The position numbers and the translations under genes were made by a program. From Myxococcus stipitatus (GTDB taxonomy: Bacteria; Myxococcota; Myxococcia; Myxococcales; Myxococcaceae), in assembly GCF_037414475.1 (NCBI RefSeq), contig NZ_CP147913.1:3596001-3660000 (forward strand): DNA of 64,000 nt, given 5' to 3'. The notes beneath the pieces are model-generated. The model was not told where the DNA came from. It saw only the letters and a program-made list of their open reading frames with translations, and did not search any database. This document shows, piece by piece, positions 33,238 through 41,671 of this stretch; position 1 is the first letter of the stretch, and the number at the start of each line of letters is the position of its first letter.

Positions 33238-36200
33238 TCACCGGTTGATGACGAAGCCACAAGCGGAGTCGAGAGTCACTTTTGCCCCACCCAGGGCCTG
33301 GAGGAGGCGCTCGTAGTGGGAATGCTCGGCGCCCAGTTGGGCGGCGAGGGCCTCATCCGAGAGGCCCTGGTGGTCCAGGGACAGGCGCAGGCGCTCCATG
33401 GCCGCGTCGCGCTCGGACTCGATGGCCTGGCGGGCGGAGGTGGCGAGCTTCGCGAGCGCGGACTCGGCGGCGCGCTGGCCCACGGGCACCGCGGCGTCCA
33501 GGAAGGAGCCGAAGCCTGGGAAGGCGCGTGACACCTCGTCGCCCTTGAGCGTCTTGCCCTCGGCCTCGAGCGCGGGGAGCACGGTGTCCTCCGCCTTGGG
33601 GCCCGCCGTGCCGCCGTCCACCACGGCCACGTGCAAGAGGGTGCGCTCCAGGAAACGCGCGAGCTGACGGCTGGGCACGCGGGCCCCCGGCGAGGTGTCC
33701 TCCGGCTCCGGGAGCTGCACGTGGTACAGCAACTCCACGCCCCGCGCCTTGAGCGGACCGCGCTTCTCGATGAAGCGGAAGGCGCTGCGTCCATAGGGCC
33801 CGTCGCGCAGGAAGCCGAAGAGCGCCTCCACCAGCGGGTTGCCGGTGGCGAAGTACTCCAACTCCTCCGCCTCCACCGCCGTGTCGCGCCAGAAGGTCCC
33901 CAGCTGCGTGCGGTCCTCCATGACGTCCAGCCCGGGCAGGCCGTCCACCTTCAGCGCGTGGCCGAACTGGAAGGCCACCTGGAACGCCTCCACCTGCTCA
34001 TCGGTGTCCACGCCGATGCCCACCCGGCGCGCCAGCTCCGTGACGGTCTCCTCCAGCCGCTCGTCCAAATCCCGCGCGACGCTCCACAAGCCGTCCTCCA
34101 GGCTTGGGGCCTCGCTGTCCTCGTCCTCGTCGTCGGACTCGATGCCCATGCGGGCCTGGGCGCGCTTCACCAGCCGCTCCACCGCGGGCCGGTCGAAGCT
34201 GCGCACGTCCAGCAGCGGGTCATACGCGCGCTTCACCTGCTCGCGCGCCGCCTCCACCTTCCCCTTCAGCTCGGCGCCGTAGGACACGCGGGCCTCGCGA
34301 GGCAGCAGCGCCAGCTCCGCGAGCCGGTCCTCCACCTCCTCCAGCACCGCGTCCAGGCCACCCACCGTCTCGCCGAAGACACCCACCGCGTCCGCCAGCA
34401 GCGTCAGCACATCCGACGCCAGCGTGCCCGCGACGTCGAAGACGTGGATCTCCACCGGGTGGTTCTGCCCGATGCGGTCCAGGCGGCCGATGCGCTGCTC
34501 CACCGTGGCCGGGCTCCAGGGCAAATCGTAGTGGACCAGGTGGTGCGCGAACTGGAAGTTGCGGCCCTCGCCGCCCACCTCCGTGCACAACAACACCCGG
34601 GGCCCCTCCGGGTCCCTGAAGCGCGCCACCTGCCTGTCCCGCTCCACCAGCGGCAGGTCGCCGTGATAGCCCAGCGCCTCCACGTTCTCCCGGGACAGCT
34701 CCGCCTGGAGCATCTCCAGCGTGTCGCGGCTCTCGGTGAAGACGAGCACCTTGGCCGCCGGCTCCGCCATCCACACGCCGCGCAGCACCCCCACGAAGGC
34801 GCTGAACTTCGCGTCGCGCGACGGCAGCCTCAGCACGTCCGCCTTCGCCTTCAGCGTGGGGTTGGACTTCACCGCGCCCGCGAACGCCGCGGAGCTGGAC
34901 TCCAACCGGCGCAGCACGTTGCCCAGCGGCGCGCCTCGCAGCGAGCCCGCCGCCAACGTCGCCAGCGCCTCGTCCCGCACCTTCAACTCCTCCGCGGGCA
35001 GCGTCACCGGGTGCCGGTGCAGCCGCCGCGTGGAGAAACCACCGACCACCGCACGCCGGTTACGCACCAGCCGGTCGCTCAGGCTGTACGTCTCCGCCAG
35101 GTGTTGCAGCAGCGCCTCCGGCTCCTTCAGCGTCTTGAGCCGCGCGTCCTCGGGGAAGCGGCGGGAGAGCGCCTTCACCGCCGCGTCCGCCTTGCCCTTG
35201 CCGCCCTCCATCAGCGCGCGCACCGCGGCGGAGAGTTCCTCCTGGCGCGACAGCCGCTCCTCGAAGCCCTTCACGCTGGGCGCGGTGGCCGCGTCAATCA
35301 GCGTGAGCAGCCCGTGGTACTCCGCCGGGTCCAGTTGCATGGGCGTGGCGGTGAGCAGCAGCAGACCCCACGAGTTCTTCGCCAGCACGCTGGCCGCCTC
35401 GAAGGCGCGCTCGCCCTTGAGGTGGTGCGCCTCGTCGATGATGACCAGGTCCCAGAAGGCGTCCTCGCCGGCGAGCTCCTGGCGGTGCTCCTCGCTGCGC
35501 GCGAGCAACTCCAGGCTCGTCACCACCAGCGGGAAGCGCGCCCACGGGGAGACGCCCGGCGCCTCCTTGAGCGACTGCGCATAGCGGTCCGAGTCCATCA
35601 GCGTGAAGAGCTGGTTGAACTTGTGGAACAGCTCCACCAGCCACTGCACCGTCAGGTGGCTGGGCGCCACGACGAGGCAGCGCCGCGCGAGCCCCGACAG
35701 ACGCAGCGCGCTGAACACCATGCCCGCTTCAATCGTCTTGCCCAGGCCCACCTCGTCGGCGAGCACGAAGCGCGGACGGCGCGCGGACAACACCCGCTGC
35801 ACCACGCCCACCTGGTGCGGCTTCACCATGATGCGGCTGGCGAACAGCGCGCCGAGCGCGTCACACCGCCGCTCGTCGTCCAGCACCAGCGCCTGCTTGC
35901 GCAGTGTGAAGGACCGGGCATCTCCCACGCGGCCCTCGCGCAAGGTGGACAACAGATCCGACCGGGGCGGCAGCGCCCGCACCTCCGACTCCGGCAGCTC
36001 GTCCTCCTCCCCCGTGTCCGCGTAACGCAGCACGTAGCGGCGCAGGCCCCGCGCACCCGGCTCCTCGGCCACCACCAGCGCCAGCCGCCCCTTGTACGTC
36101 ACCACCGGCTCACCCGGAGGCAGCGGGTACGACACCAGGGCGCCACCCTTGGTGGACACCAGCACCGGGGCGTCCTCCCGTGCGGGGAAGGCCACCAGCG

Positions 36201-36294
36201 CCTTGGCGCCTTCTTCTTGGAGCGACAACAGGTGTCCCACACCCCATTCAGGCTGCGGGAGATAGCGGACCTTCAGACCTTCGACGAGAGGCAT
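33238..36294 (-). CDS. RapA-like SNF2-family ATPase (RNA polymerase-associated helicase-like)
   Basis: 1018 residues from ATG 36294; a TTG two codons earlier is also open. The N-terminal part has a Tudor/NTD-like segment (VRYLPQPEWGVGHLLSLQEE). The ATPase core has motif I DEVGLGKT (near 180), motif II DEAH (near 287) in IIDEAHHLKG, motif III LLLTATPMQL and motif VI EQRIGRLDRIGQ. The order and length match RapA/HepA, which binds RNA polymerase and recycles it after termination. SNF2 proteins of other types share the core, but the long C-terminal region supports the RapA class. No operon partners are evident. Confidence 0.88.
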   Translation of the reverse strand: MPLVEGLKVRYLPQPEWGVGHLLSLQEEGAKALVAFPAREDAPVLVSTKGGALVSYPLPPGEPVVTYKGRLALVVAEEPGARGLRRYVLRYADTGEEDELPESEVRALPPRSDLLSTLREGRVGDARSFTLRKQALVLDDERRCDALGALFASRIMVKPHQVGVVQRVLSARRPRFVLADEVGLGKTIEAGMVFSALRLSGLARRCLVVAPSHLTVQWLVELFHKFNQLFTLMDSDRYAQSLKEAPGVSPWARFPLVVTSLELLARSEEHRQELAGEDAFWDLVIIDEAHHLKGERAFEAASVLAKNSWGLLLLTATPMQLDPAEYHGLLTLIDAATAPSVKGFEERLSRQEELSAAVRALMEGGKGKADAAVKALSRRFPEDARLKTLKEPEALLQHLAETYSLSDRLVRNRRAVVGGFSTRRLHRHPVTLPAEELKVRDEALATLAAGSLRGAPLGNVLRRLESSSAAFAGAVKSNPTLKAKADVLRLPSRDAKFSAFVGVLRGVWMAEPAAKVLVFTESRDTLEMLQAELSRENVEALGYHGDLPLVERDRQVARFRDPEGPRVLLCTEVGGEGRNFQFAHHLVHYDLPWSPATVEQRIGRLDRIGQNHPVEIHVFDVAGTLASDVLTLLADAVGVFGETVGGLDAVLEEVEDRLAELALLPREARVSYGAELKGKVEAAREQVKRAYDPLLDVRSFDRPAVERLVKRAQARMGIESDDEDEDSEAPSLEDGLWSVARDLDERLEETVTELARRVGIGVDTDEQVEAFQVAFQFGHALKVDGLPGLDVMEDRTQLGTFWRDTAVEAEELEYFATGNPLVEALFGFLRDGPYGRSAFRFIEKRGPLKARGVELLYHVQLPEPEDTSPGARVPSRQLARFLERTLLHVAVVDGGTAGPKAEDTVLPALEAEGKTLKGDEVSRAFPGFGSFLDAAVPVGQRAAESALAKLATSARQAIESERDAAMERLRLSLDHQGLSDEALAAQLGAEHSHYERLLQALGGAKVTLDSACGFVINR

Positions 36295-36510
36295 ATGCAA
36301 TGCGGGACAACCTGAGGAAGTGAGGGGGCTCGCCTCATAACCCCCCGCCCCGGCGATGGCTATTCGAGATGCACCTGGGAGAGTCCTGACGCCCCCTGGG
36401 GTGACTCAGACTTTGTCCAACCGGGCAATGTTCGACTTCCCTCGCATCAGGGATGCTGGTCGTTGCCTTCCTGATGCGGTTTCCCACTATGGGATGGGGG
36501 GGAGTGCCAC

Positions 36511-38367
36511 ATGGTGCGACGTTGGACGTTCGCTCAGCGAGTGGCGGCTGGTGTCTCCGCCTGCATGCTCGCCGGTCTGCTGCTCCTCGCGACACTCCTG
36601 TCCGCGGTGCATGGACTGCTGACACATACGGAGACCTCGCGCGCCGCGTTGCAACAGGCGCTCCTGGCCGGGTGCGTGGGCCTTGCGGGCGTGGGCGCCC
36701 TGGCGTGTGTGCTCCACCACGCATTGCGCCCCCTGCACGCACGCAATGAACACAGTGAGCAGCGTTTGAGCCTCCTGATGGAAGCCGTCACTGATTACGC
36801 ATTGTGTTTCCTGGACAGGCAGGGCCATGTCACGGCCTGGAACGCCGGGGCGGAGCGCCTGACGGGCTGGGCCGCCTCGGACGTCACGGGCTCCTCGCTG
36901 GAGCGGCTGCACCCCGAGGACGCGGTGGCTGCGGGCGTGCCCCGCATCCACCTGGAGCGCGCCGCGCGAGAGGGGCGCCTGTTGTCCGAGGGCTGGCAGC
37001 TGCGCCGCGATGGCACCCGTTTCTGGGCGGAGACGCTGCTCACCCCGCTTCAAGACTCCCATGGCCGGCTGTGCGGCTTCGCCAAGGTGACGCGGGACAT
37101 CACCGAGCGGCGCCGCATGGAGCGCGCCCAGGCCCTCTTCGCCGAGGCCGGCCGCGTCCTGCAGCCCCTCTCCGGCGCACGCGAGGTGGGCGAGGCCCTC
37201 ACCCGGCTGTGTGTCCCCGAGGTGGCCGACGCGTGCATCCTCTTCCTGCCCTCCTCCGACGGCCAGGTGCGCCCGCAGGCCGTGGCGTGCGCGGACACCC
37301 AGGCCGCCACCCGCCTGTGGGAGCCGCTCCTGCGCTGCCCCAACGCCGACGAGGTGGGCCCCAGCCACGTGGTGTGCACCGGCCGGGCGGAGCTTTTGCC
37401 GGAGCTGGACGCGGAGCACCCGCCCCAGGCCCTGCACGGCACCGCGCACGGGGAGCTGTTGCGCGTGCTGGGCGTCACCTCCGCCCTCACCGTCCCGCTG
37501 GCGGTGGGCCCTCGCGTCCTGGGCGCGCTGTGCCTCCTGTCCACCGGCACGCGGCGCTACGGCGAGGTGGACCGGGCCTTCATGGAGGAGCTGGCCAGCC
37601 GCGCCGCCCTGGCCCTGGACAACGCGCGCCTGCTCGCGGAGGCCCAGGGCGCGTTGGAGCTCATCGGCGTGGCCGCGCACGACCTGGGCAACCCGCTCAG
37701 CTCGCTCCAACTGCGGCTGCGCCGCCTGCGCCTCATGGACGTCTGTGCCCACGAGCCCCGGTTGCGCGACGGGCTGGTGGGCGCGGAGAGCGAGACCCGG
37801 CGCATGGGGCGGCTCCTGCACAACCTGCTGGACCTGTCCGCCCTGTCCGCCGGCCCCCTCACGCTGGACCGCGAGAAGGTGGACCTGGCCACCCTGGTCC
37901 AGGAGGTCGCCGAACGCCACACAGACCAGGCCCTGGCCGCCGGCTGCACCCTCACGGTCCAAGTCCAGGAAGACGACACCACGGGGACCTGGGACCGGCT
38001 CCGGTTGGATCGCGTGGTGACCAACCTGCTGAACAACGCGCTCAAGTTCGGCCAGGGCCATCCCGTGGAGCTCAGCGTCCACGGCGATGACACCCATGTC
38101 CGGCTCACCGTGAAGGACTCCGGCCTGGGCATCGCCCCCACGGACCAGCAGCGCCTGTTCCACCGCTTCGAACGCGTCCGGGGACGCGGCAACGACGGCC
38201 ACCCGCCCGGTTCCGGCCTGGGCCTCTACATCGTCCGCCAGCTCATCGAAGCCCACGGCGGCGCCATCCATGTCCTCAGCCGGGTCGGGGAAGGCTCGGA
38301 ATTCACGATTGAACTCCCCCGCACCCTCCAGGGCAGGGCTCACATGTCGCTCCACGTCAGCGCGTAA
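36511..38367 (+). CDS. PAS-GAF membrane histidine kinase
   Basis: 618 residues, with GGGGGGAG eight bases before the ATG. Two N-terminal membrane helices (MLAGLLLLATLLSAVHGL and ALLAGCVGLAGVGALACVL) are followed by a PAS domain (~85-205: DYALCFLDRQGHVTAWNAGA, TERRRMERAQALF at its end). A GAF-like domain follows (~210-375). The kinase core has H-box HDLGNPLSS (His390), N-box LLNNALKF, G1 DSGLGIAP and G2 GSGLGLYI. It should autophosphorylate and pass phosphate to a response regulator; none is fused. The next operon downstream carries receivers. Sensed signal unknown. Confidence 0.9.
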   Translation: MVRRWTFAQRVAAGVSACMLAGLLLLATLLSAVHGLLTHTETSRAALQQALLAGCVGLAGVGALACVLHHALRPLHARNEHSEQRLSLLMEAVTDYALCFLDRQGHVTAWNAGAERLTGWAASDVTGSSLERLHPEDAVAAGVPRIHLERAAREGRLLSEGWQLRRDGTRFWAETLLTPLQDSHGRLCGFAKVTRDITERRRMERAQALFAEAGRVLQPLSGAREVGEALTRLCVPEVADACILFLPSSDGQVRPQAVACADTQAATRLWEPLLRCPNADEVGPSHVVCTGRAELLPELDAEHPPQALHGTAHGELLRVLGVTSALTVPLAVGPRVLGALCLLSTGTRRYGEVDRAFMEELASRAALALDNARLLAEAQGALELIGVAAHDLGNPLSSLQLRLRRLRLMDVCAHEPRLRDGLVGAESETRRMGRLLHNLLDLSALSAGPLTLDREKVDLATLVQEVAERHTDQALAAGCTLTVQVQEDDTTGTWDRLRLDRVVTNLLNNALKFGQGHPVELSVHGDDTHVRLTVKDSGLGIAPTDQQRLFHRFERVRGRGNDGHPPGSGLGLYIVRQLIEAHGGAIHVLSRVGEGSEFTIELPRTLQGRAHMSLHVSA

Positions 38368-38454
38368 ACCCCTGTCATTCCTTCAAGATTTTGATAGAAA
38401 CCAGACAAATAGAGACTTCTGGGGTATGGGCACGTTGGATTATTTTCCCAGAAG

Positions 38455-38482
38455 TTGAAGGCATCTGTTCAATCCAGATATT
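38455..38482 (+). promoter_or_regulatory. Candidate sigma-70 promoter of the cytochrome-FIST operon
   Basis: TTGAAG (38455-38460), a 16-bp spacer, then GATATT (38477-38482). It sits in the AT-richer stretch 38370-38500 and would give a leader RNA of about 140 nt before the cytochrome start at 38632. Two consensus positions in each hexamer do not match. Confidence 0.35.
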
Positions 38483-38507
38483 CTTCGTACGGCTAAAAAG
38501 GCTCGAA

Positions 38508-38565
38508 CCGGGGAAACCCGGAACCGGGAGAGACCCGGCCCACATCGTCCCCCCAGACGACGGGC
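38508..38565 (+). promoter_or_regulatory. Structured 5' leader upstream of the multiheme cytochrome gene
   Basis: Hairpin 1 is CCGGG (38508-38512), loop GAAA, CCCGG (38517-38521). Two bases later hairpin 2 is CCGGG (38524-38528), loop AGAGA, CCCGG (38534-38538). Hairpin 3 pairs TCGTC (38545-38549) with GACGA (38556-38560), with an outer GCCC/GGGC (38538-38541 with 38562-38565). The middle CCCGG can also pair with the second CCGGG, so alternative folds are possible, as in a switch. It sits 67 bp before the cytochrome ATG. I do not recognise a known riboswitch core. Confidence 0.4.
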
Positions 38566-38631
38566 TACAGGGTTCGCTGGCCGGGGCGCCAATGGCGGTG
38601 CCCGAAACCACACGTACGAGGAGAGTCACCC

Positions 38632-40476
38632 ATGGGCGGACTTGGAGCCCCCTGGTCTCAGCGCGCAGCGTGTACCCCCCGCTCGCTTGGCTGCCTGACG
38701 GCACGGCGGGCCCTGCTCACAGCTGCGCTCACCGCGTTGCTGGCGGCCTGCGGAGGCCCCGCGGACGCCAGCGCGCCGGACGACGACGCGCTGGGTACGG
38801 CGGACCCGGCGCTCCGGGCCGAGGATGCAGCGCGCCGCCCCAACCTGTCGAAGCCGGTGGGTCTGGCCCTCGAGGTCGACAACGGCCAGGGCAAGACGCT
38901 GAGCGTGCGGGCGGGACAGACCTTCTACGTCAACCAGATTGATATCCGCGCGGCGGTCCGGTCCACGTTCGACACCGGCATGTGGGCCCTGCGCACCACG
39001 AGCGACTTCGCGGGCGTGGGCTGGACGGGCCTGCGCCCGGTGGACGAGGAGCCCGTGCTGCTGGGGGGGCCCGGCCGCTATACCCGCCGCCGCTTCTACC
39101 GGGGCGCCGCCTGGATGGACCTCCCCAGCTTCTTCATCGTGGAGCCGGTGGACTCGCGCGGCAACCTCACGGGCACGCCCGTGGTGCTGAACATCGGTTC
39201 GGAGCACCAGCGCCGGACCACCACCGACGACTTCTTCGTGCGCCGCCTGCGCGCCATCCAGACCGCGTTCGACTGCACCACGCCCCGCGACTGCAACAGC
39301 GCCCGGGACTACGAGGAGGAGGCCCTCCTGGAAGTGCGCAACGCGTACCAGCACGCGCAGCAGCGCACCTTCAGCCTGAGCGCCCGCACCACCTCCCTGC
39401 GCCTGCGCTGGAGCCTGCGCCCCTTCGCGCCCTACACCATCCCCGTGCAGCAGGTGAACGCGCCCGAGTTCGCTTACGGCTTCGGCATCGACGTGGAGGC
39501 CCGCACCCCGCCCCGCCAGGACGGTACCTATGCCCCTGGGTCGGAAATCACCTTCCAGGTGACCCTCCGGGATGGGGAGGGCAAAAGGCTCCACCCGCAG
39601 GGAAGTCTACCGTCCTACAATGACGTCGTCCGGGGCTTCAATACGGCGGGCATCCAGTACTATCGGGCCTTCTTCGACGCGACCACGACGTACTACCGCC
39701 GGAAGCACCGGGAGCGGATGTTGATGACCCAAATCATTGGGCCCGCACAGAACATCCAACCCATCCGCTCCGTCATCGACCTGGACGCGTTCCTGGACCC
39801 GAAGGTCAACGAGCAGACCGTGGCCACGGAGAAGAGCGACGGGGTGTACTCCCAGTTCGCCATCCTGCCGTTCGCCAACATCGTCTTCCGCGGCGCCTTC
39901 TTCCCCGAAGAGGGCTTGTGGGACCTGCCCAACACGGACACGTGGAAGTACAAGATTCCCGCCAACGCCACGCCGGGCACGTACCTGGTGACGGTGAAGG
40001 GCCGCCGCGTGTACCTGGGCGAGGACCTGCCGGGCACGCGCACCATCGAAATCCAGGTGGGGACCCAGCAGCGCACGGAGGCCAAGCTCACCACGGGCCC
40101 GTGCAACAGCTGCCACAGCCAGGGCGCGGAGCTGTCCCAGGTGCTGCACGGCAACGACAACCGCGCCGCGTGCGCCGGCTGCCACGCGCCGCTGGGCTTC
40201 GAATTGGAAGGGCCCATCTTCGTGCGCACGCACTTCGTGCACTCGCGCTCCAACCGCTTTGGCGCGCCGCTGGAGAAGTGCGCCTCGTGTCACCTCACGA
40301 AGGAAAGCATCCAGCGCACCAGCCAGGCCGCGTGCCTGTCGTGCCACAAGAGCTACCCGGACAGCCACGTGGCGAAGTTCGGCCCCATCGAAAGCATGTA
40401 TGTCGGCGGAGGACGGCAGTCCTTCAAGCAGTGCACCGACTCGTGTCACACCCGGCACCCGCGCAGCGGCCTCTAA
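38632..40476 (+). CDS. Multiheme c-type cytochrome lipoprotein
   Basis: 614 residues. Lipobox LLAAC after a signal peptide (ALLTAALTALLAACGG) indicates an outer-membrane or periplasmic lipoprotein, with GAGGAGAG eight bases upstream of the ATG. The N-terminal two thirds are Thr/Asn/Arg-rich beta sequence with no recognised motif. The C-terminal ~130 residues hold four CxxCH heme motifs (CNSCH near 491, CAGCH near 514, CASCH near 550, CLSCH near 568) and a fifth CTDSCH near 601, a CX3CH variant. Extra His residues may serve as axial ligands. The role is electron transfer or redox sensing at the envelope. It is the first gene of an operon with the FIST protein 28 bp downstream. Confidence 0.88.
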   Translation: MGGLGAPWSQRAACTPRSLGCLTARRALLTAALTALLAACGGPADASAPDDDALGTADPALRAEDAARRPNLSKPVGLALEVDNGQGKTLSVRAGQTFYVNQIDIRAAVRSTFDTGMWALRTTSDFAGVGWTGLRPVDEEPVLLGGPGRYTRRRFYRGAAWMDLPSFFIVEPVDSRGNLTGTPVVLNIGSEHQRRTTTDDFFVRRLRAIQTAFDCTTPRDCNSARDYEEEALLEVRNAYQHAQQRTFSLSARTTSLRLRWSLRPFAPYTIPVQQVNAPEFAYGFGIDVEARTPPRQDGTYAPGSEITFQVTLRDGEGKRLHPQGSLPSYNDVVRGFNTAGIQYYRAFFDATTTYYRRKHRERMLMTQIIGPAQNIQPIRSVIDLDAFLDPKVNEQTVATEKSDGVYSQFAILPFANIVFRGAFFPEEGLWDLPNTDTWKYKIPANATPGTYLVTVKGRRVYLGEDLPGTRTIEIQVGTQQRTEAKLTTGPCNSCHSQGAELSQVLHGNDNRAACAGCHAPLGFELEGPIFVRTHFVHSRSNRFGAPLEKCASCHLTKESIQRTSQAACLSCHKSYPDSHVAKFGPIESMYVGGGRQSFKQCTDSCHTRHPRSGL

Positions 40477-40504
40477 GCCGCCGCCCCACCTCTGGAGGAC
40501 CTCC

Positions 40505-41668
40505 ATGGCCCAAGTGAAGATGCAGACGGCTCGCACCACGCTCCAGGAGCCGGCCGCGGCCGCGGAGGATTTGCTGCGCCAGCTGGGCCCCACCAAGCCC
40601 GTGCTGGTGACGATGTTCGCCTCGAGAGAGCGGGACCAGTACGCCTTGAACCGCGCGGTGCGCGAGCGGCTCCCCCCCGGCACGCGGCTGGTGGGCGCGA
40701 CGACGGCGGGGGAGCTGGACAACACCGGCATCCACGAGGGCAGCGTGGTGATGGCCGCCCTCTCCGGTGACCTGGAGGTGGGCCTGGGCCTGGGCACCGG
40801 GCTGTCCGTGGACGCCATCAACGCGGGGCAGATGGCCATCAAGCGCGCGTGCGACGAGCTGGGCGTGCGCCAGCAGGACCTGGACGCGCGCCGCTGCGTG
40901 GGCCTCGTCATCGACGATGGCTTCCGTTACAAGAAAGAGGAGCTGCTTCTGGGCATCCTCGAGAAGAACCAGACGCTGGTGCTCGTGGGCGGCGGCGCCA
41001 GCGACCACAACCGGGACCCGGCGCGTCAGTCCGCGCTGGTGCACGTGGATGGTGAAGTGGCCACCGACGCGGTGCTGGTGGCGCTGTTCCGCACCAACGC
41101 GCCCTGGGCCGCGTTGCGCTCGCACTGGTACGTGCCCACCGGGGAGCGGCTCACCATCACCAAGGTGGACGAGAGCCACACGCGCGCGCTGGAGATTGAC
41201 GGCTTCCCCGCCGCCAAGCGCTACGCGGAAATCCTGGGCGTGAAGGACGTGAAGGACCTGGAGTTCGGCACGCCCCAGGGCTTCGCGGTGCGCCCCACCG
41301 CGCTGCGCGTGGGACGCGAGTACTTCATCCGCGCCGCGTGGCGGCCCAACGAGGACGGCTCCATCCTCTTCGCCAACCTGCTGGAGGAAGGCACCGAGCT
41401 GGAGCTGATGAAGCTGGGCGACATGGCGGGCATGACGCGCGGCTTCTTCGCGGAGGAGTTGCCCAAGCGGGTCCAGAACCCGCAGGCCGCGCTGCTGTTC
41501 CACTGCGGCGGGCGCATGTGGTACGCGCACGCGACGAACACGGTGTCCCAGCTCGCGGAGACCCTGAAGGCCGCGCCCACCGCCGCGGGGATGAACGTGC
41601 ACTTCGAGATTTATTCAGGGTTCCACATCAACACCACGCTCACCACGCTGGTGTTCGGGGCGAACTGA
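40505..41668 (+). CDS. FIST-domain sensory protein
   Basis: 387 residues, with GGAGG seven bases before the ATG. The N-terminal FIST region has TTAGELDNTGIHEGSVVMAA and GLGLGTGLSVDAIN; a later RCVGLVIDDGFRYKKEELLL, then a Gly-rich VLVGGGASDHNRDPA, and the C-terminal FIST_C has ALLFHCGGRMW and YSGFHINTTLTTLVFG. FIST is a bacterial sensor domain often linked to kinases and cyclase-type proteins, proposed to bind small ligands (amino acids), though the ligand here is not known. No signal peptide, so it is cytoplasmic. It ends 3 bp before the hybrid kinase, strongly suggesting that it feeds that kinase. Confidence 0.9.
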   Translation: MAQVKMQTARTTLQEPAAAAEDLLRQLGPTKPVLVTMFASRERDQYALNRAVRERLPPGTRLVGATTAGELDNTGIHEGSVVMAALSGDLEVGLGLGTGLSVDAINAGQMAIKRACDELGVRQQDLDARRCVGLVIDDGFRYKKEELLLGILEKNQTLVLVGGGASDHNRDPARQSALVHVDGEVATDAVLVALFRTNAPWAALRSHWYVPTGERLTITKVDESHTRALEIDGFPAAKRYAEILGVKDVKDLEFGTPQGFAVRPTALRVGREYFIRAAWRPNEDGSILFANLLEEGTELELMKLGDMAGMTRGFFAEELPKRVQNPQAALLFHCGGRMWYAHATNTVSQLAETLKAAPTAAGMNVHFEIYSGFHINTTLTTLVFGAN

Positions 41669-41671
41669 GCC

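Noticed and set aside
33631-36315. A very long open frame antisense to the RapA-like gene
   Set aside because: It mirrors the codon structure of the real gene and has no recognisable domain. Long antisense frames are expected at this GC content. Similar frames oppose gyrA, the hybrid kinases and the ABC exporter.
38500-38530. tRNA-like GGCTCGAACC motif
   Set aside because: No cloverleaf with acceptor and anticodon arms can be drawn around it.
38508-38565. GEMM (cyclic di-GMP) riboswitch
   Set aside because: Position and target gene type fit, but the conserved core around the ACGCAAAGCC element is not present, so I only call a structured leader.
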